This document shows positions 17,581 to 26,726 of a stretch of 34,360 nucleotides of DNA, piece after piece; within the stretch, counting starts at the first letter, position 1; each line of letters begins with the position of its first letter. The stretch covers positions 1-34,360 of the forward strand of contig JAKONI010000378.1 in NCBI GenBank assembly GCA_022702015.1, given 5' to 3'. The position numbers and the translations under genes were made by a program. The notes under the pieces were generated by a model. The model did no database searches and had not been told where the DNA came from. It saw only the letters and a list, made by a program, of their open reading frames with translations. This DNA comes from Beijerinckiaceae bacterium. Lineage in GTDB: Bacteria; Pseudomonadota; Alphaproteobacteria; Rhizobiales; Beijerinckiaceae.

Positions 17581-18785
17581 GCGCGGCCCGCGCCCACTTC
17601 GGCGAGCCGCGGCGCCGACGCCCCCCGGGGGCGCGCCATGGGGGGAGGGTTGCGCAGGATCGTGCCGTCGATGTCGAGGATGTCGCGGTGGCCGCACAGG
17701 GCCATCGTCATGTCCAGCTCCTTGCGGATGATGTCGAGGCAGCGCGTGACGCCGGCCTCGCCCCCCGCCCCCAGGCCGTACAGGAAGGAGCGGCCGATGA
17801 AGACGCCCCTGGCGCCCAGCGCCACCGCCTTCAACACGTCCTGGCCGGAGCGGACGCCCCCGTCCATCAGGACCTCGATCCGGTCCCCCACCGCCGCGAC
17901 GATCTCCGGCAGCACCGCCACCGAGGAGGGGGCGCCGTCGAGCTGACGCCCCCCGTGGTTGGAGACGATCAGGGATTCCGCCCCGGTCGCCACCGCCTTC
18001 TCCGCGTCCTCCACGTCGAGGATGCCCTTCAAGATCAGCGGGCCCTTCCAGCGGTCGCGGATGCGGGCCACGTCGTCCCAGTCCAGCCGGGGGTCGAACT
18101 GCTCGGCGGTCCAGGCGGAGATGGAGCGCGTGTCCCCCACCCCCTCCACGTGGCCGACGATGTTGCGGAAGGTCCGCCGCGTGGTGCGGGACATCTCCCA
18201 GCACCAGCGGGGCTTGGTGAGCAGGTCGAGGACCGTGGATGGGGTGAGCCGGGGCGGCGCCGAGAGGCCGTTGCGGATGTCCTTGTGGCGCTGCCCGAGG
18301 ATCTGGAGATCGAGCGTCAGGACCAGGGCCGAGCAGCCCGCCGCCGCCGCCCGGTCGATCAGGCGGTCGTTGAAGGCCCGGTCGCGCATGAAATAGAGCT
18401 GGAACCAGAACGGTTCGGAGACGGCCCCGGCCACGTCCTCGATGGAGCAGATGCTCATCGTGGACAGGGTGAAGGGCACCCCGGCCTTCTGCGCCGCCCG
18501 CGCCGCCAGGATCTCCCCGTCGGCGTGCTGCATCCCGGTCAGCCCCGTGGGGGCCAGGGCGACGGGCATGGCCACCGTCCGCCCCGCCATGGTGGTCGCC
18601 AGGGAGCGGTTCGTCATGTCGACGGCCACGCGCTGCCGGAACCCGAGGGCCGCGAAGTCGGCCTCGTTCGCCCGGTAGGTCGATTCGGTCCACGAGCCGG
18701 AATCGCAGTAATCGTAGAACATCCGCGGGACGCGCCGCTTGGCGATCCGCCGCAGATCCTCGATCGTGGTGATGGTGGGATCCAT
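17514..18785 (-). CDS. FMN-dependent alpha-hydroxy-acid oxidase/dehydrogenase (LldD-like)
   Basis: 'TIEDLRRIAKRRVPRMFYDYCDSGSWTE', 'SNHGGRQLDG', 'LMDGGVRSGQDVLKAVALGARGVFIGR'. Confidence 0.94.
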   Translation of the reverse strand: MDPTITTIEDLRRIAKRRVPRMFYDYCDSGSWTESTYRANEADFAALGFRQRVAVDMTNRSLATTMAGRTVAMPVALAPTGLTGMQHADGEILAARAAQKAGVPFTLSTMSICSIEDVAGAVSEPFWFQLYFMRDRAFNDRLIDRAAAAGCSALVLTLDLQILGQRHKDIRNGLSAPPRLTPSTVLDLLTKPRWCWEMSRTTRRTFRNIVGHVEGVGDTRSISAWTAEQFDPRLDWDDVARIRDRWKGPLILKGILDVEDAEKAVATGAESLIVSNHGGRQLDGAPSSVAVLPEIVAAVGDRIEVLMDGGVRSGQDVLKAVALGARGVFIGRSFLYGLGAGGEAGVTRCLDIIRKELDMTMALCGHRDILDIDGTILRNPPPMARPRGASAPRLAEVGAGRAYASSPSVSGPRVASASPSTLS

Positions 18786-18970
18786 GCTGGCCCGTTCCCT
18801 CCGCTGGAATGGCGTGCCGGCCCCCGGATCGGTGCCCCGATGCGGCGGTCCGCCGGGCCCCGGGGGCGCCACGGCCCCCGATTCCCTCCCATGACCGAAC
18901 GTTTCGCCGGTCCTGCCAGCGTTCCTAGCGCATTTTCAGCCGCTGCGGATCCCGGGGCGCCGCCCCCGCC

Positions 18971-19153
18971 TCACTCCACCTTGGCCAAGGCCTTCGCCTG
19001 CGCCAGGAGCCGCGCCTTGCGGGCCTGCCTGATCTGGATCTCGGCCCGCTCGGCCTCCGTGCGGATGCCGATCCGGTCGATCAGCTCGCTGCCCAACCTA
19101 TCCCGGACGGCCTCGATGTCCGTCTTCGGCCGCGGTCCCTTCACTTGCCCCAT
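18971..19153 (-). CDS. Small hypothetical protein
   Basis: 60-aa ORF 'MGQVKGPRPKTDIEAVRDRLGSELIDRIGIRTEAERAEIQIRQARKARLLAQ', coding-like composition. Confidence 0.45.
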   Translation of the reverse strand: MGQVKGPRPKTDIEAVRDRLGSELIDRIGIRTEAERAEIQIRQARKARLLAQAKALAKVE

Positions 19154-19326
19154 CTGTCACCTCGTTCGCAGGCATGGCTACGCTTGCGTGAGGGGGCATC
19201 TCGGGCGCGGGCCCCAAGGATCAAGGTTGTGCGCGACCCGTATTGACGATTGATACGCCCAGTCCCACGAAAAAACCCGCCTTGGCGCGGGCCGGGCGGG
19301 CTTGTTCCCTCTGGGACGCGGCACCC

Positions 19327-19551
19327 TCAGGCGACGCTGGTCCAGCTCCCGGCGGCCACGGTGCGGTTCCAGGAATGCCCAGCCTTGTCGGCCAGGAGGA
19401 GTTCGGTGGCGTCGGGATATTCGCGGCGCACCTTCTCGTAGGCCGCGTTCGCCTCGGTCTGCGCCGCCGCTTCGTTGCCCGCCGTGATCGCGATCCGGCG
19501 CACCGGCTCGTCGTCGCCATCGGACATGATCCCGAGGATGAACTTGGTCAT
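19327..19551 (-). CDS. Small hypothetical protein
   Basis: 74-aa ORF 'MTKFILGIMSDGDDEPVRRIAITAGNEAAAQTEANAAYEKVRREYPDATELLL' with a promoter-like sequence upstream. Confidence 0.55.
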   Translation of the reverse strand: MTKFILGIMSDGDDEPVRRIAITAGNEAAAQTEANAAYEKVRREYPDATELLLADKAGHSWNRTVAAGSWTSVA

Positions 19552-19576
19552 TTCCGCTCCCGCTTCTTATCCGCCC

Positions 19577-19605
19577 ATAACGCGCTGCAATATCCTGCCT
19601 GTCAA
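19577..19605 (-). promoter_or_regulatory. Sigma70-like promoter candidate (TTGACA-N17-CGTTAT)
   Basis: Read on minus strand; 25 nt upstream of the 19551 start codon. Confidence 0.4.
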
Positions 19606-19740
19606 TCGATATTTTGCCGATTTTGTTCCAAGTGGCGGGGCGGCGTAATATTGCGCCCGCGAAGGAGCGTTATCGTGGTGCGGCGACGCGGTTGCGCCGG
19701 GGTGGATGCTCCCCGGCGATGGTGTTGATCCAATCGATCC

Positions 19741-21522
19741 TCAGGCCGCCCCAAGGGTTCGACCGTACCGAATCGCATCGAGACTGTCGCTCGCGATGTC
19801 GTTGGCGGCGGTCGCGGGGCGATCCGCGGCACAGGCCGTGGCCATCCTGTCCAGTTCCCGCAGCAACAGGGCCTGGGCGGGCGGGGCCGAGAAGGAATGG
19901 TCGGCCCCGGCGACCACATGCACCCGCTCGCCGAGGATGTCCGACGCCCGGTCCGGGGGGCCTAGGTGCAGGCGCAGGTCGATCAGCCCGAGGTCGCCGG
20001 CACTGTAGAGAAGCACCAGCTTTGCCCCACGGCGCCGCAGGGCGGCGACGCGCGCGGCGATGGGCGGGACCTGCGGCGGTGGTTGGGCCGGACGGCGGAG
20101 CCGGGCGAGACCGCGCCGGGCCAGCGCGGCGAGGATGGCCCGCACCGGCGTCCGCCCGGCGAAGATCCGCCGCCAGACGGCGCCGTCGCGCAGCAGGGCG
20201 GCATAGGCCGCCGCATGGCGCACCGGCGTCCCGCCATAGGGAACGCCCCCGTGGGTGAGTTCCCAATCGAAACAGTACGGGTTGACCAGGATCGCGGCGG
20301 CGATGCGCGGGTCCTCGCAGAGGGCATGGAAGCCGAGATAGGCGCCGTTGCAGGTTCCGGTGACGATGATCGGTCCGGCGCCGGAGCGGATCAGCTCGTC
20401 CACGGCGGCGCGGATGTCGGCGAGGGCATCGTGCCGGTAGAGCGGCAATCCCCCGTCCGGGCGGTCGAGGCTGTCCCCGGCCCCGCGCAGGTCCATGCGC
20501 AGGGATCCCACCCCGTTGCGGGCGAGGGCGCGGGCGAGATTCGTGGTTTGCCGTCCGTACCCGGAGTGGACGTTCACCCCCATGTTGACGAACAGCACCG
20601 CCGGGCTCCCCGGCGGGGCGGATCGGGGTCGGCAGCCGATGCCGAACAGCCCGCCCCCGAACGATGCCGGTTCCTCGATCCAGTCCGGCCCGGCGAGGGC
20701 CGCTTGCACCGCCGCCAAGGGCGGTGGCCGGACCGAGCGTGAGGGGGCGCCCTCCCCCACGAAGGCGACGATCCGCTCCCGGGTCGCCGCGTCGAGCCGG
20801 GGGTGCTCGGCGTCCGAGACGAGGGAGGCGAGGTCGGGGAGCGGGCCGGTCTGCACCGAGGCCCCCGCCGCCGCGTAGACGGCCGAGAGGTCCGCCGGAT
20901 CGGGCCCCAGCAGGAGGATGCGGGGGGCCGGCGCCCGGTCGGCGCGGGGCAAGTCGAGGGGCAAGTCGAGGGGCAGATCGAGGGGCGCGACGGCCTCCGT
21001 CAGGGCGGGGTCGAACCGGAACCCCGCCACCGACAGCACCCCCTCCGGCTTCGGCAGCGGCGAGCCGTCCGGCAGGATGTCGATCACCCGGGCCTGCACC
21101 GCCATCTCCCGCAGGTAAGCGCGGCCCCGGGCGAAGGGGGCGAGGAGCACCAACCGGTCGATGCCGCCCTCCCCGGCCACGAGGGCCGCGAGGGTTCCTC
21201 CGAACCGTAGGCCGACGAGGACGATTTCCTCGGCCCGCGCCTCCTCCCGCATGAACCGGACGGCCCGGCGGATCGCGTCCAGGGCGGTGTCGAGGGCGAC
21301 GGACCCTCCCTCGGAATCCCCCTCCCCCGGATAATCGAAGCGCAGGACCGTGCAGCCGGCGGCGGCGAGGCCCTCGCCGAGGTCGCGCCACCAGCGATGC
21401 GCCGCATGCTGCTCGTGGCCCCAGGTCCCGCAGAGGACGACGGCCCGCCCCGTCCGCCCGGCGCCGAGCCAGCCGAACGCACCCCCGATGTTGACCGGTT
21501 CCATCACCTTGAAGACCCGCAA
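19741..21522 (-). CDS. Fused tandem alpha/beta-hydrolase protein, exosortase-system-hydrolase-like halves
   Basis: Two hydrolase-like halves: N-half 'VVLCGTWGHEQHAAHRWWRDLGEGLAAAGCTVLRFDYPGEGDSEG...GLRFGG', C-half 'VLFVNMGVNVHSGYGRQTTNLARALARNGVGSLRMDLRGAGDS...GTCNGAYLG...GADHSF'. Confidence 0.82.
   Translation of the reverse strand: MRVFKVMEPVNIGGAFGWLGAGRTGRAVVLCGTWGHEQHAAHRWWRDLGEGLAAAGCTVLRFDYPGEGDSEGGSVALDTALDAIRRAVRFMREEARAEEIVLVGLRFGGTLAALVAGEGGIDRLVLLAPFARGRAYLREMAVQARVIDILPDGSPLPKPEGVLSVAGFRFDPALTEAVAPLDLPLDLPLDLPRADRAPAPRILLLGPDPADLSAVYAAAGASVQTGPLPDLASLVSDAEHPRLDAATRERIVAFVGEGAPSRSVRPPPLAAVQAALAGPDWIEEPASFGGGLFGIGCRPRSAPPGSPAVLFVNMGVNVHSGYGRQTTNLARALARNGVGSLRMDLRGAGDSLDRPDGGLPLYRHDALADIRAAVDELIRSGAGPIIVTGTCNGAYLGFHALCEDPRIAAAILVNPYCFDWELTHGGVPYGGTPVRHAAAYAALLRDGAVWRRIFAGRTPVRAILAALARRGLARLRRPAQPPPQVPPIAARVAALRRRGAKLVLLYSAGDLGLIDLRLHLGPPDRASDILGERVHVVAGADHSFSAPPAQALLLRELDRMATACAADRPATAANDIASDSLDAIRYGRTLGAA
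20946..20981. repeat. Three 12-bp tandem units GGGGCAAGTCGA (third degenerate), encoding LPLDLPLDLPLDLP
   Basis: Read directly within the hydrolase gene. Confidence 0.8.
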
Positions 21523-21792
21523 GAAATCCCCTCCGGCCCGTAGACCGTCGGGAAACTCGACGTCAATCTTGCGAGATGGATCTACGTAGTCGTTCCAGGG
21601 ATAGTTCCGGTATTCACGGCCGCGAAATGCTAAATATCCTGGCGATTAGCAATCTCAGGAGCGCGATCCTCCCGGGATATGGAGGCTTCGTGCGCGGGTC
21701 ATGGATATTAATAGTGAATGCGGGGGCCTGGGAGGCGGCGAGCACGGTCATCGTCTGATTCGGGACGCGCCCGCACCCTATTCGGCGCTAAC

Positions 21793-21814
21793 TCCCTCCC
21801 CGTGCGGGGAGGGA
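21793..21814. terminator. Hairpin TCCCTCCCC-GTGC-GGGGAGGGA
   Basis: Perfect 9-bp stem, 4-nt loop, downstream of the kinase gene. Confidence 0.5.
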
Positions 21815-21932
21815 TAAGGAGCTGGGAGCGTGTCCGGCGCGGTGGATCACGGGCCCCGCGCGGTGACGGCGGGGCCGGCACCGGGGGACCCGTCGGCGGC
21901 GGGGGCGCGCGCGTTCCGCCCGGCGGTGTCCG

Positions 21933-24900
21933 TCAGCCCTTGGTGAACACCGTGTTCGGGACCCTCAGGGTCAGGCGCAGCCCGGCGTCGTCGTGGTGGC
22001 GCTCCACCGCCGCATCCAGCTGGCGCAGGGACATCTCCACCAGCATCGTGCCGAACCCGCGACCGGGACGCGGCTCCACCGGCCGGGCCAGCCGCTCCAG
22101 CCAGATCAGGGTGAGGTCGTCCCGGTCCCGGTCCCAGGTCACGGAGAGGGATCCGTCGTCGGAGCCGAGCGCCCCATACTTCACGGAGTTGGTCGCCCAT
22201 TCGTGCAGGATCATCGCCAGCGACGAGACATGCCGCCAGTTGATCGACACGAGGGGACCCTCGATCACCGTCGGGACATGGTCGCGGTAGGGCCTCAGGG
22301 TGGCGCCGATGAGGTCGGCGAGGTCGCTCATCCCCTGCCCGCCCGCCGGGTCCGCCAGGGAATGGGCCCGGCCGAGGGCGGAGATCCGGTCGCGCATGTC
22401 GGTGGCGAAGACGCCGATGTCCCGGTGCGTCCGGGAGCCGGCCGAGATCATGCCGCCGATGATCGCGAACAGGTTCTTCACCCGGTGGTTCATCTCCCGC
22501 AGCATCAGCTCGCGGGTCTCGGCCAGGGCGTATTCGGGGGAGACGTCGATGCAGACGCCGACGATCCGCTTGCGGTCGCCGCTCCGGGTCAGACGGCCGT
22601 AGCTGCGGATGTAGCGGGTCGCATGCTCCGAGGCGCGGACGCGGATGCGGGCCTCGAACTCGTCGAGCCCGTGGGCGGCCTCGGTCAGGGCGGTCTCCAG
22701 GCCGAGCCGGTCCTCGTTCACGACGCTCGCCGTCAGCGCGGAGGTCGGGTGCGGGGTGTCCGGGACGAGGCCGAGCATCGCGCCGGCGGTGCTGTCGACC
22801 ACGATGGTCCCGGCATCGGGGGTGTATTCCCAGACGCCGATGCCCCCGGCCTTCACCGCGAGTTCGAGCCGCTCCCGCTCCGCCGCCAGTTGCCGTTCGA
22901 GGGCGAGGGCCTCGGTGATGTCGGTGAGGACCAGGGTGGCCCCGTCGACGCTGCCGTTCTGCAGGCGGTAGGGCAGGACCCGCAGCGACAGGGTGCGGGC
23001 CCCGTCGCGGGTGGTGATGCGCCGCTGGATCGGGGTGCCTCCGGAGCAGACCTCCTGCGCGTCGTGGAGGTAGTCGTGCCCGGCAAGGCGGCTCGACACG
23101 TCGGCCAGCGGACGGCCCCGGTCCCCTGGCTGGAGGGGGAAGATCGTCGTGGCGGCGGCGGTGTAGCTGCGGACCTTCAGTTCCCGGTCGAGGACGACCA
23201 CGGCGAGGTCGGTGGATTCGAAGAAGTTGCGCAGATCGGCGTTGGCGATGGTGAGCTGCTCGACCTTGGTCTTCAACTCGTCGTTGACGGTGGACAGCTC
23301 CTCGTTGGTCGATTGGAGCTCCTCGTTCATCGACATCATTTCTTCGTTGGAGCTTTTCAGCTCCTCGTTCGTCGTCTCCAGTTCCTCCACGGTGGAGCGG
23401 AGCTTGTAGCGGGTGCGCAGCAGCTCCTCTTCCAGGGCTTCCACATGGTCGCCCCCGGCATCGAGTTCGATCAGGTCGGCATCCGCCGCCGGCTCGAAAA
23501 CGTTGGTCTCGCGCAGGACAAGGAGCATCGCCCCGTCCGGCAGGGGATCGCAGATCAGCTCGACCCGCTGGAGGCCGTATTCGGAGCGGATCTCCACGTC
23601 GCGGACCACCACGCGCTTGCGCGCGTCCCGGGTCTGGCGCAGCAGCGGGCCGATCACGTCCCGCAGGCCGGGGCGGGCCAGGGTGATGGCGCTCGTGCCC
23701 CCCGCCCGGGTGACGGGGAAATCGAAGTAGCGGCTCAGGCGGCCGTAGGCCGAGATGATGACCCCGTCCTCGTTGAGCACCATGCTCGGCGGGGCGTAGC
23801 GCTCCACCACGCGTCGCACGGCGACGGTCTCGTCGGCGATCGAGGGATCGCCCCGGCGCTCCTCGCCCCGGTCCCGCTGGATCTCCCCCCGCCGGGCGCT
23901 GCCGGGCAGGTCGATCGGGTATTTCGGCGAGCCCGGCGGCCGCTCGAACAGGCGGGCGTGCTGGTTGATGGCGGGGAAGAGCTGCTCGAACCGGGTGACG
24001 CTCTCGGAGGGCCCGAGGAACAGGTAGCCGCCGGGCCGCACCGCGTAGTGAAACAGCGGCACCACCGATTGCTGCAACCGCTCATCGAAATAGATCAGCA
24101 GGTTGCGGCAGGAGAGGAGATCCACCCGCGAGAAGGGCGGGTCCTTCACGAGGCTGTGGCTGGAGAAGCGGATCAGGTCCCGGATCTCGGGGGTGATGGT
24201 GAAGCGCTCGGCGTGCGGGATCACGTAGCGCTCGCGCATATGCGCCGGGATGTCGGCGAGCGCGGCGGCCGGATAGGTCGCCTCCCGGCCGATCTGGAGC
24301 ATCCGCTCGTCGATGTCGGTGGCGAAGATCTGCACCGCCAGGGGCAGCTCGAGGCGCCGCGCCGCCTCGGCGAACAGCATGGCGATGCTGTAGGCCTCCT
24401 CGCCGCTGGAGCAGCCGGGAATCCACACCCGCACGTCCTCGTCCGGGTTGCGGGTCTTGAGCAGGGGTTCGATCGCCCGCTCGCGCAGCACCTCGAACAG
24501 TTCGATGTCGCGGAAGAAGCGGGTGACGTTGATCAGCAGGTCGCGGAACAGCGCCTCGCACTCGACCTTGTCCGCCCGGACGCGGGCGAGGTACGCCCGG
24601 CCCGAATCGAGCCCGAGGACATGCATCCGCCGCTCGACCCGGCGGATCAGGGTGGTGCGCTTGTAGCCCGAGAAATCGTGCCCCACCGCCGTGCGCAGCA
24701 CCCGGCAGAGGTCGTCGATATGGTCGGCGACGAGGCCCGCTTCCTCGCCCTCGCTGCCCCTGCGGCGGAAGAAGGCGGTGAGGCAGTCGACGATGTCGCC
24801 CGGGGCCTGCACGAAATCGACGAGGCCGGTGCCGACCGCCGAGAGGGGCATCCCGTCGTAGCGGGCCGTGTCCGGCTGCTGCACCACGCAGACGCCGCCA

Positions 24901-25403
24901 TGCTCCTTCACCGCCCGCAGGCCGGTGGTGCCGTCGGCGCCGGTGCCGGAGAGGATCACGCAGGCGGCGTTCGCCTGCTGGTCCACGGCGAGCGACAGGA
25001 AGAAGTCGTCGATCGGCCGGCGCAGCCCCCGCGGCTGGATGAACTGGGTGAGTTCGAGGACCCCGTTCTGGATGACGAGTCCCCGGCCCGGGGGGATGAT
25101 GTAGACCGTGTCCCCCTCGATCCGCTCCCCGCCCTCGCATTGGCGGACCTTGAGCTCCGTGTGCCGGTCCAGGAGCTGGGCCAGCATGCTCTCGTGGTTG
25201 GGGTCGAGGTGCTGGACGATGACGAAGGCCAGCCCCGTGGGCGGCTGGGCGCGGGCGAGCATCTCGCGCAACGCCTCCAGTCCCCCCGCCGATGCCCCGA
25301 TTCCGACCACCGGCCCGGTGAAGGGGGCGGACGGGCCGGATCCGGCGTTGTCCAGGATCGCGGAGGCGGTGCCTCCGACGTCGTCAAGGAAATCCTGGTC
25401 CAT
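21933..25403 (-). CDS. CheB-CheR-PAS-HWE-type hybrid sensor histidine kinase
   Basis: CheB Ser/His/Asp motifs ('GIGASAGG','VQHLDPNH','LSGTGADG'); CheR 'NVTRFFRD', 'WIPGCSSGEEAYSIAM', 'LLSCRNLLIYF'; coiled-coil 'EELETTNEELKSSNEEMMSMNEELQSTNEELSTVNDELK'; PAS; HWE 'REMNHRVKNLFAIIGGM' and 'HEWATNSVKYGALG'. Confidence 0.95.
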   Translation of the reverse strand: MDQDFLDDVGGTASAILDNAGSGPSAPFTGPVVGIGASAGGLEALREMLARAQPPTGLAFVIVQHLDPNHESMLAQLLDRHTELKVRQCEGGERIEGDTVYIIPPGRGLVIQNGVLELTQFIQPRGLRRPIDDFFLSLAVDQQANAACVILSGTGADGTTGLRAVKEHGGVCVVQQPDTARYDGMPLSAVGTGLVDFVQAPGDIVDCLTAFFRRRGSEGEEAGLVADHIDDLCRVLRTAVGHDFSGYKRTTLIRRVERRMHVLGLDSGRAYLARVRADKVECEALFRDLLINVTRFFRDIELFEVLRERAIEPLLKTRNPDEDVRVWIPGCSSGEEAYSIAMLFAEAARRLELPLAVQIFATDIDERMLQIGREATYPAAALADIPAHMRERYVIPHAERFTITPEIRDLIRFSSHSLVKDPPFSRVDLLSCRNLLIYFDERLQQSVVPLFHYAVRPGGYLFLGPSESVTRFEQLFPAINQHARLFERPPGSPKYPIDLPGSARRGEIQRDRGEERRGDPSIADETVAVRRVVERYAPPSMVLNEDGVIISAYGRLSRYFDFPVTRAGGTSAITLARPGLRDVIGPLLRQTRDARKRVVVRDVEIRSEYGLQRVELICDPLPDGAMLLVLRETNVFEPAADADLIELDAGGDHVEALEEELLRTRYKLRSTVEELETTNEELKSSNEEMMSMNEELQSTNEELSTVNDELKTKVEQLTIANADLRNFFESTDLAVVVLDRELKVRSYTAAATTIFPLQPGDRGRPLADVSSRLAGHDYLHDAQEVCSGGTPIQRRITTRDGARTLSLRVLPYRLQNGSVDGATLVLTDITEALALERQLAAERERLELAVKAGGIGVWEYTPDAGTIVVDSTAGAMLGLVPDTPHPTSALTASVVNEDRLGLETALTEAAHGLDEFEARIRVRASEHATRYIRSYGRLTRSGDRKRIVGVCIDVSPEYALAETRELMLREMNHRVKNLFAIIGGMISAGSRTHRDIGVFATDMRDRISALGRAHSLADPAGGQGMSDLADLIGATLRPYRDHVPTVIEGPLVSINWRHVSSLAMILHEWATNSVKYGALGSDDGSLSVTWDRDRDDLTLIWLERLARPVEPRPGRGFGTMLVEMSLRQLDAAVERHHDDAGLRLTLRVPNTVFTKG

Positions 25404-25944
25404 CGAGATCCGCGAGGGTGAGCTTCGCTTGCGCCACCGTGGCCACGGAGTTGGCGATCGTCATCAGGGATCCCTCGATGACCATGCCGCTCTCGGCAAG
25501 CGTTGGGCTCAGCCGGCTCAAGGTCCGGCTCAGTTCGGCATCGTAGGCGGAAAGCAGCTCAGGTTGCGAGCGGCTGACGTCGAATTGGGATGCGAAAAGA
25601 AAGCGCACCTCCCCCGAGAGGGTCTTCAGCTTCGACATATAGAGCAGGTTGACGAAGGGCTTACCGTCCTTGCGAAAGTTGACGATCGGCGTACGGACCG
25701 AGGCGTGGCGGCCGCTGTCCAGGAAGGCGCGGATCTTCTCCCTCGCCTCGCGATTGTCGGCGTCGCGCTGGAGCAGGCGGCAATTGCGCCCGATGACGTC
25801 CTCGTCGTCGTAGCCGGTGAGCCGGCGGAACGGCTCGTTGACCAGCATCAGGGGGTTGTCGTCCGTGGCGGCGGCCAGGGCGAGGGCGATGTGCGAGGCC
25901 TCGAAATACTGGACGAGTTCGGCCGGGATGTTTTGCATTGGCAC
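25384..25944 (-). CDS. LOV (blue-light) PAS domain protein
   Basis: Canonical LOV motif 'GRNCRLLQ' with photoactive Cys, 'NFRKDGKPFVNLLYMS', 'FASQFDVS'; overlaps the kinase start by 20 bp. Confidence 0.92.
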   Translation of the reverse strand: MPMQNIPAELVQYFEASHIALALAAATDDNPLMLVNEPFRRLTGYDDEDVIGRNCRLLQRDADNREAREKIRAFLDSGRHASVRTPIVNFRKDGKPFVNLLYMSKLKTLSGEVRFLFASQFDVSRSQPELLSAYDAELSRTLSRLSPTLAESGMVIEGSLMTIANSVATVAQAKLTLADLDGPGFP

Positions 25945-26208
25945 GGTTGGTCCTTCGTCGGCCTCGCCGGGGCGCCCGCTTGCGTCCGTGACTATCCCCA
26001 GAACGGCCGTGGCCGAATGGTCCCTCTCGCCCGCCGGTCGAATCGCCGTCGTCCCTTGGCTGTCGCCGGGGCGTCATGCCCTCATGTGGGCGTTGTCATG
26101 AGATGGCAAGCGTTCCCGCCGAACGCGAGTCCCCGCGCATTGCGCCCGAGTGTCACCCGGCGGGTCGAAACGGGGTGAGGATGGGGCCGGGGCGCCCCCG
26201 CCCGGCGC

Positions 26209-26613
26209 TCAGGCCACGTCCGCCGTGGCCGCCCTGTGGTCGAGGATCTCGCGCTCGTGCTGGACGAGGCGCTTCACCTCCTTCAGCGCCCTGTGGGTAT
26301 GGCCCTCGTCGAGCGCCGTGGTGATGGCCGCGAGGAAGGGGGCCGAGCCCGGAACGAGCCCCGGGATCTCGGCGACCTGCGACAGGAACAGGGCGTAGGC
26401 GTCCTTCGGATCCGGCGACAGGTGGATGATCTGCAGCGTCATCCAGATCTGCTTGCAGGGGGTATCCACCTCCTCCTCGCGGATGATCTCGGTCTCGCGC
26501 AGGATGCGGCAGTGGGTTTCGATGTAGAGCTTGCTGCTCTTGCCGCCGTTGCGGATCAGGGTGCCGTTGATGACGAATTGCTCGTCGGGTTTCAGGGTGA
26601 TGATGAGAGACAT
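26209..26613 (-). CDS. flbT: Flagellar biosynthesis repressor FlbT
   Basis: 'LKPDEQFVINGTLIRNGGKSSKLYIETHCRILRETEIIREEEVDTPCKQIWMTLQ' typical of FlbT. Confidence 0.92.
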   Translation of the reverse strand: MSLIITLKPDEQFVINGTLIRNGGKSSKLYIETHCRILRETEIIREEEVDTPCKQIWMTLQIIHLSPDPKDAYALFLSQVAEIPGLVPGSAPFLAAITTALDEGHTHRALKEVKRLVQHEREILDHRAATADVA

Positions 26614-26726
26614 CGCAGCCGGCCCGCCCCGTGATCGCCCGGAACGGTGCCGCAGCACCCGTTAACGGATGGTCAACCGGGGCCGGGGGTGGCGGGCCGG
26701 CCCACCCTCCCCGGCTCCGGGATGGC

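Noticed and set aside
16986-19253. 755-aa plus-strand ORF
   Set aside because: Shadow of the FMN oxidase and neighbouring small genes; no recognisable domain.
21993-25421. 1142-aa plus-strand ORF
   Set aside because: Antisense shadow of the CheB/CheR kinase gene, which has clear domain motifs.
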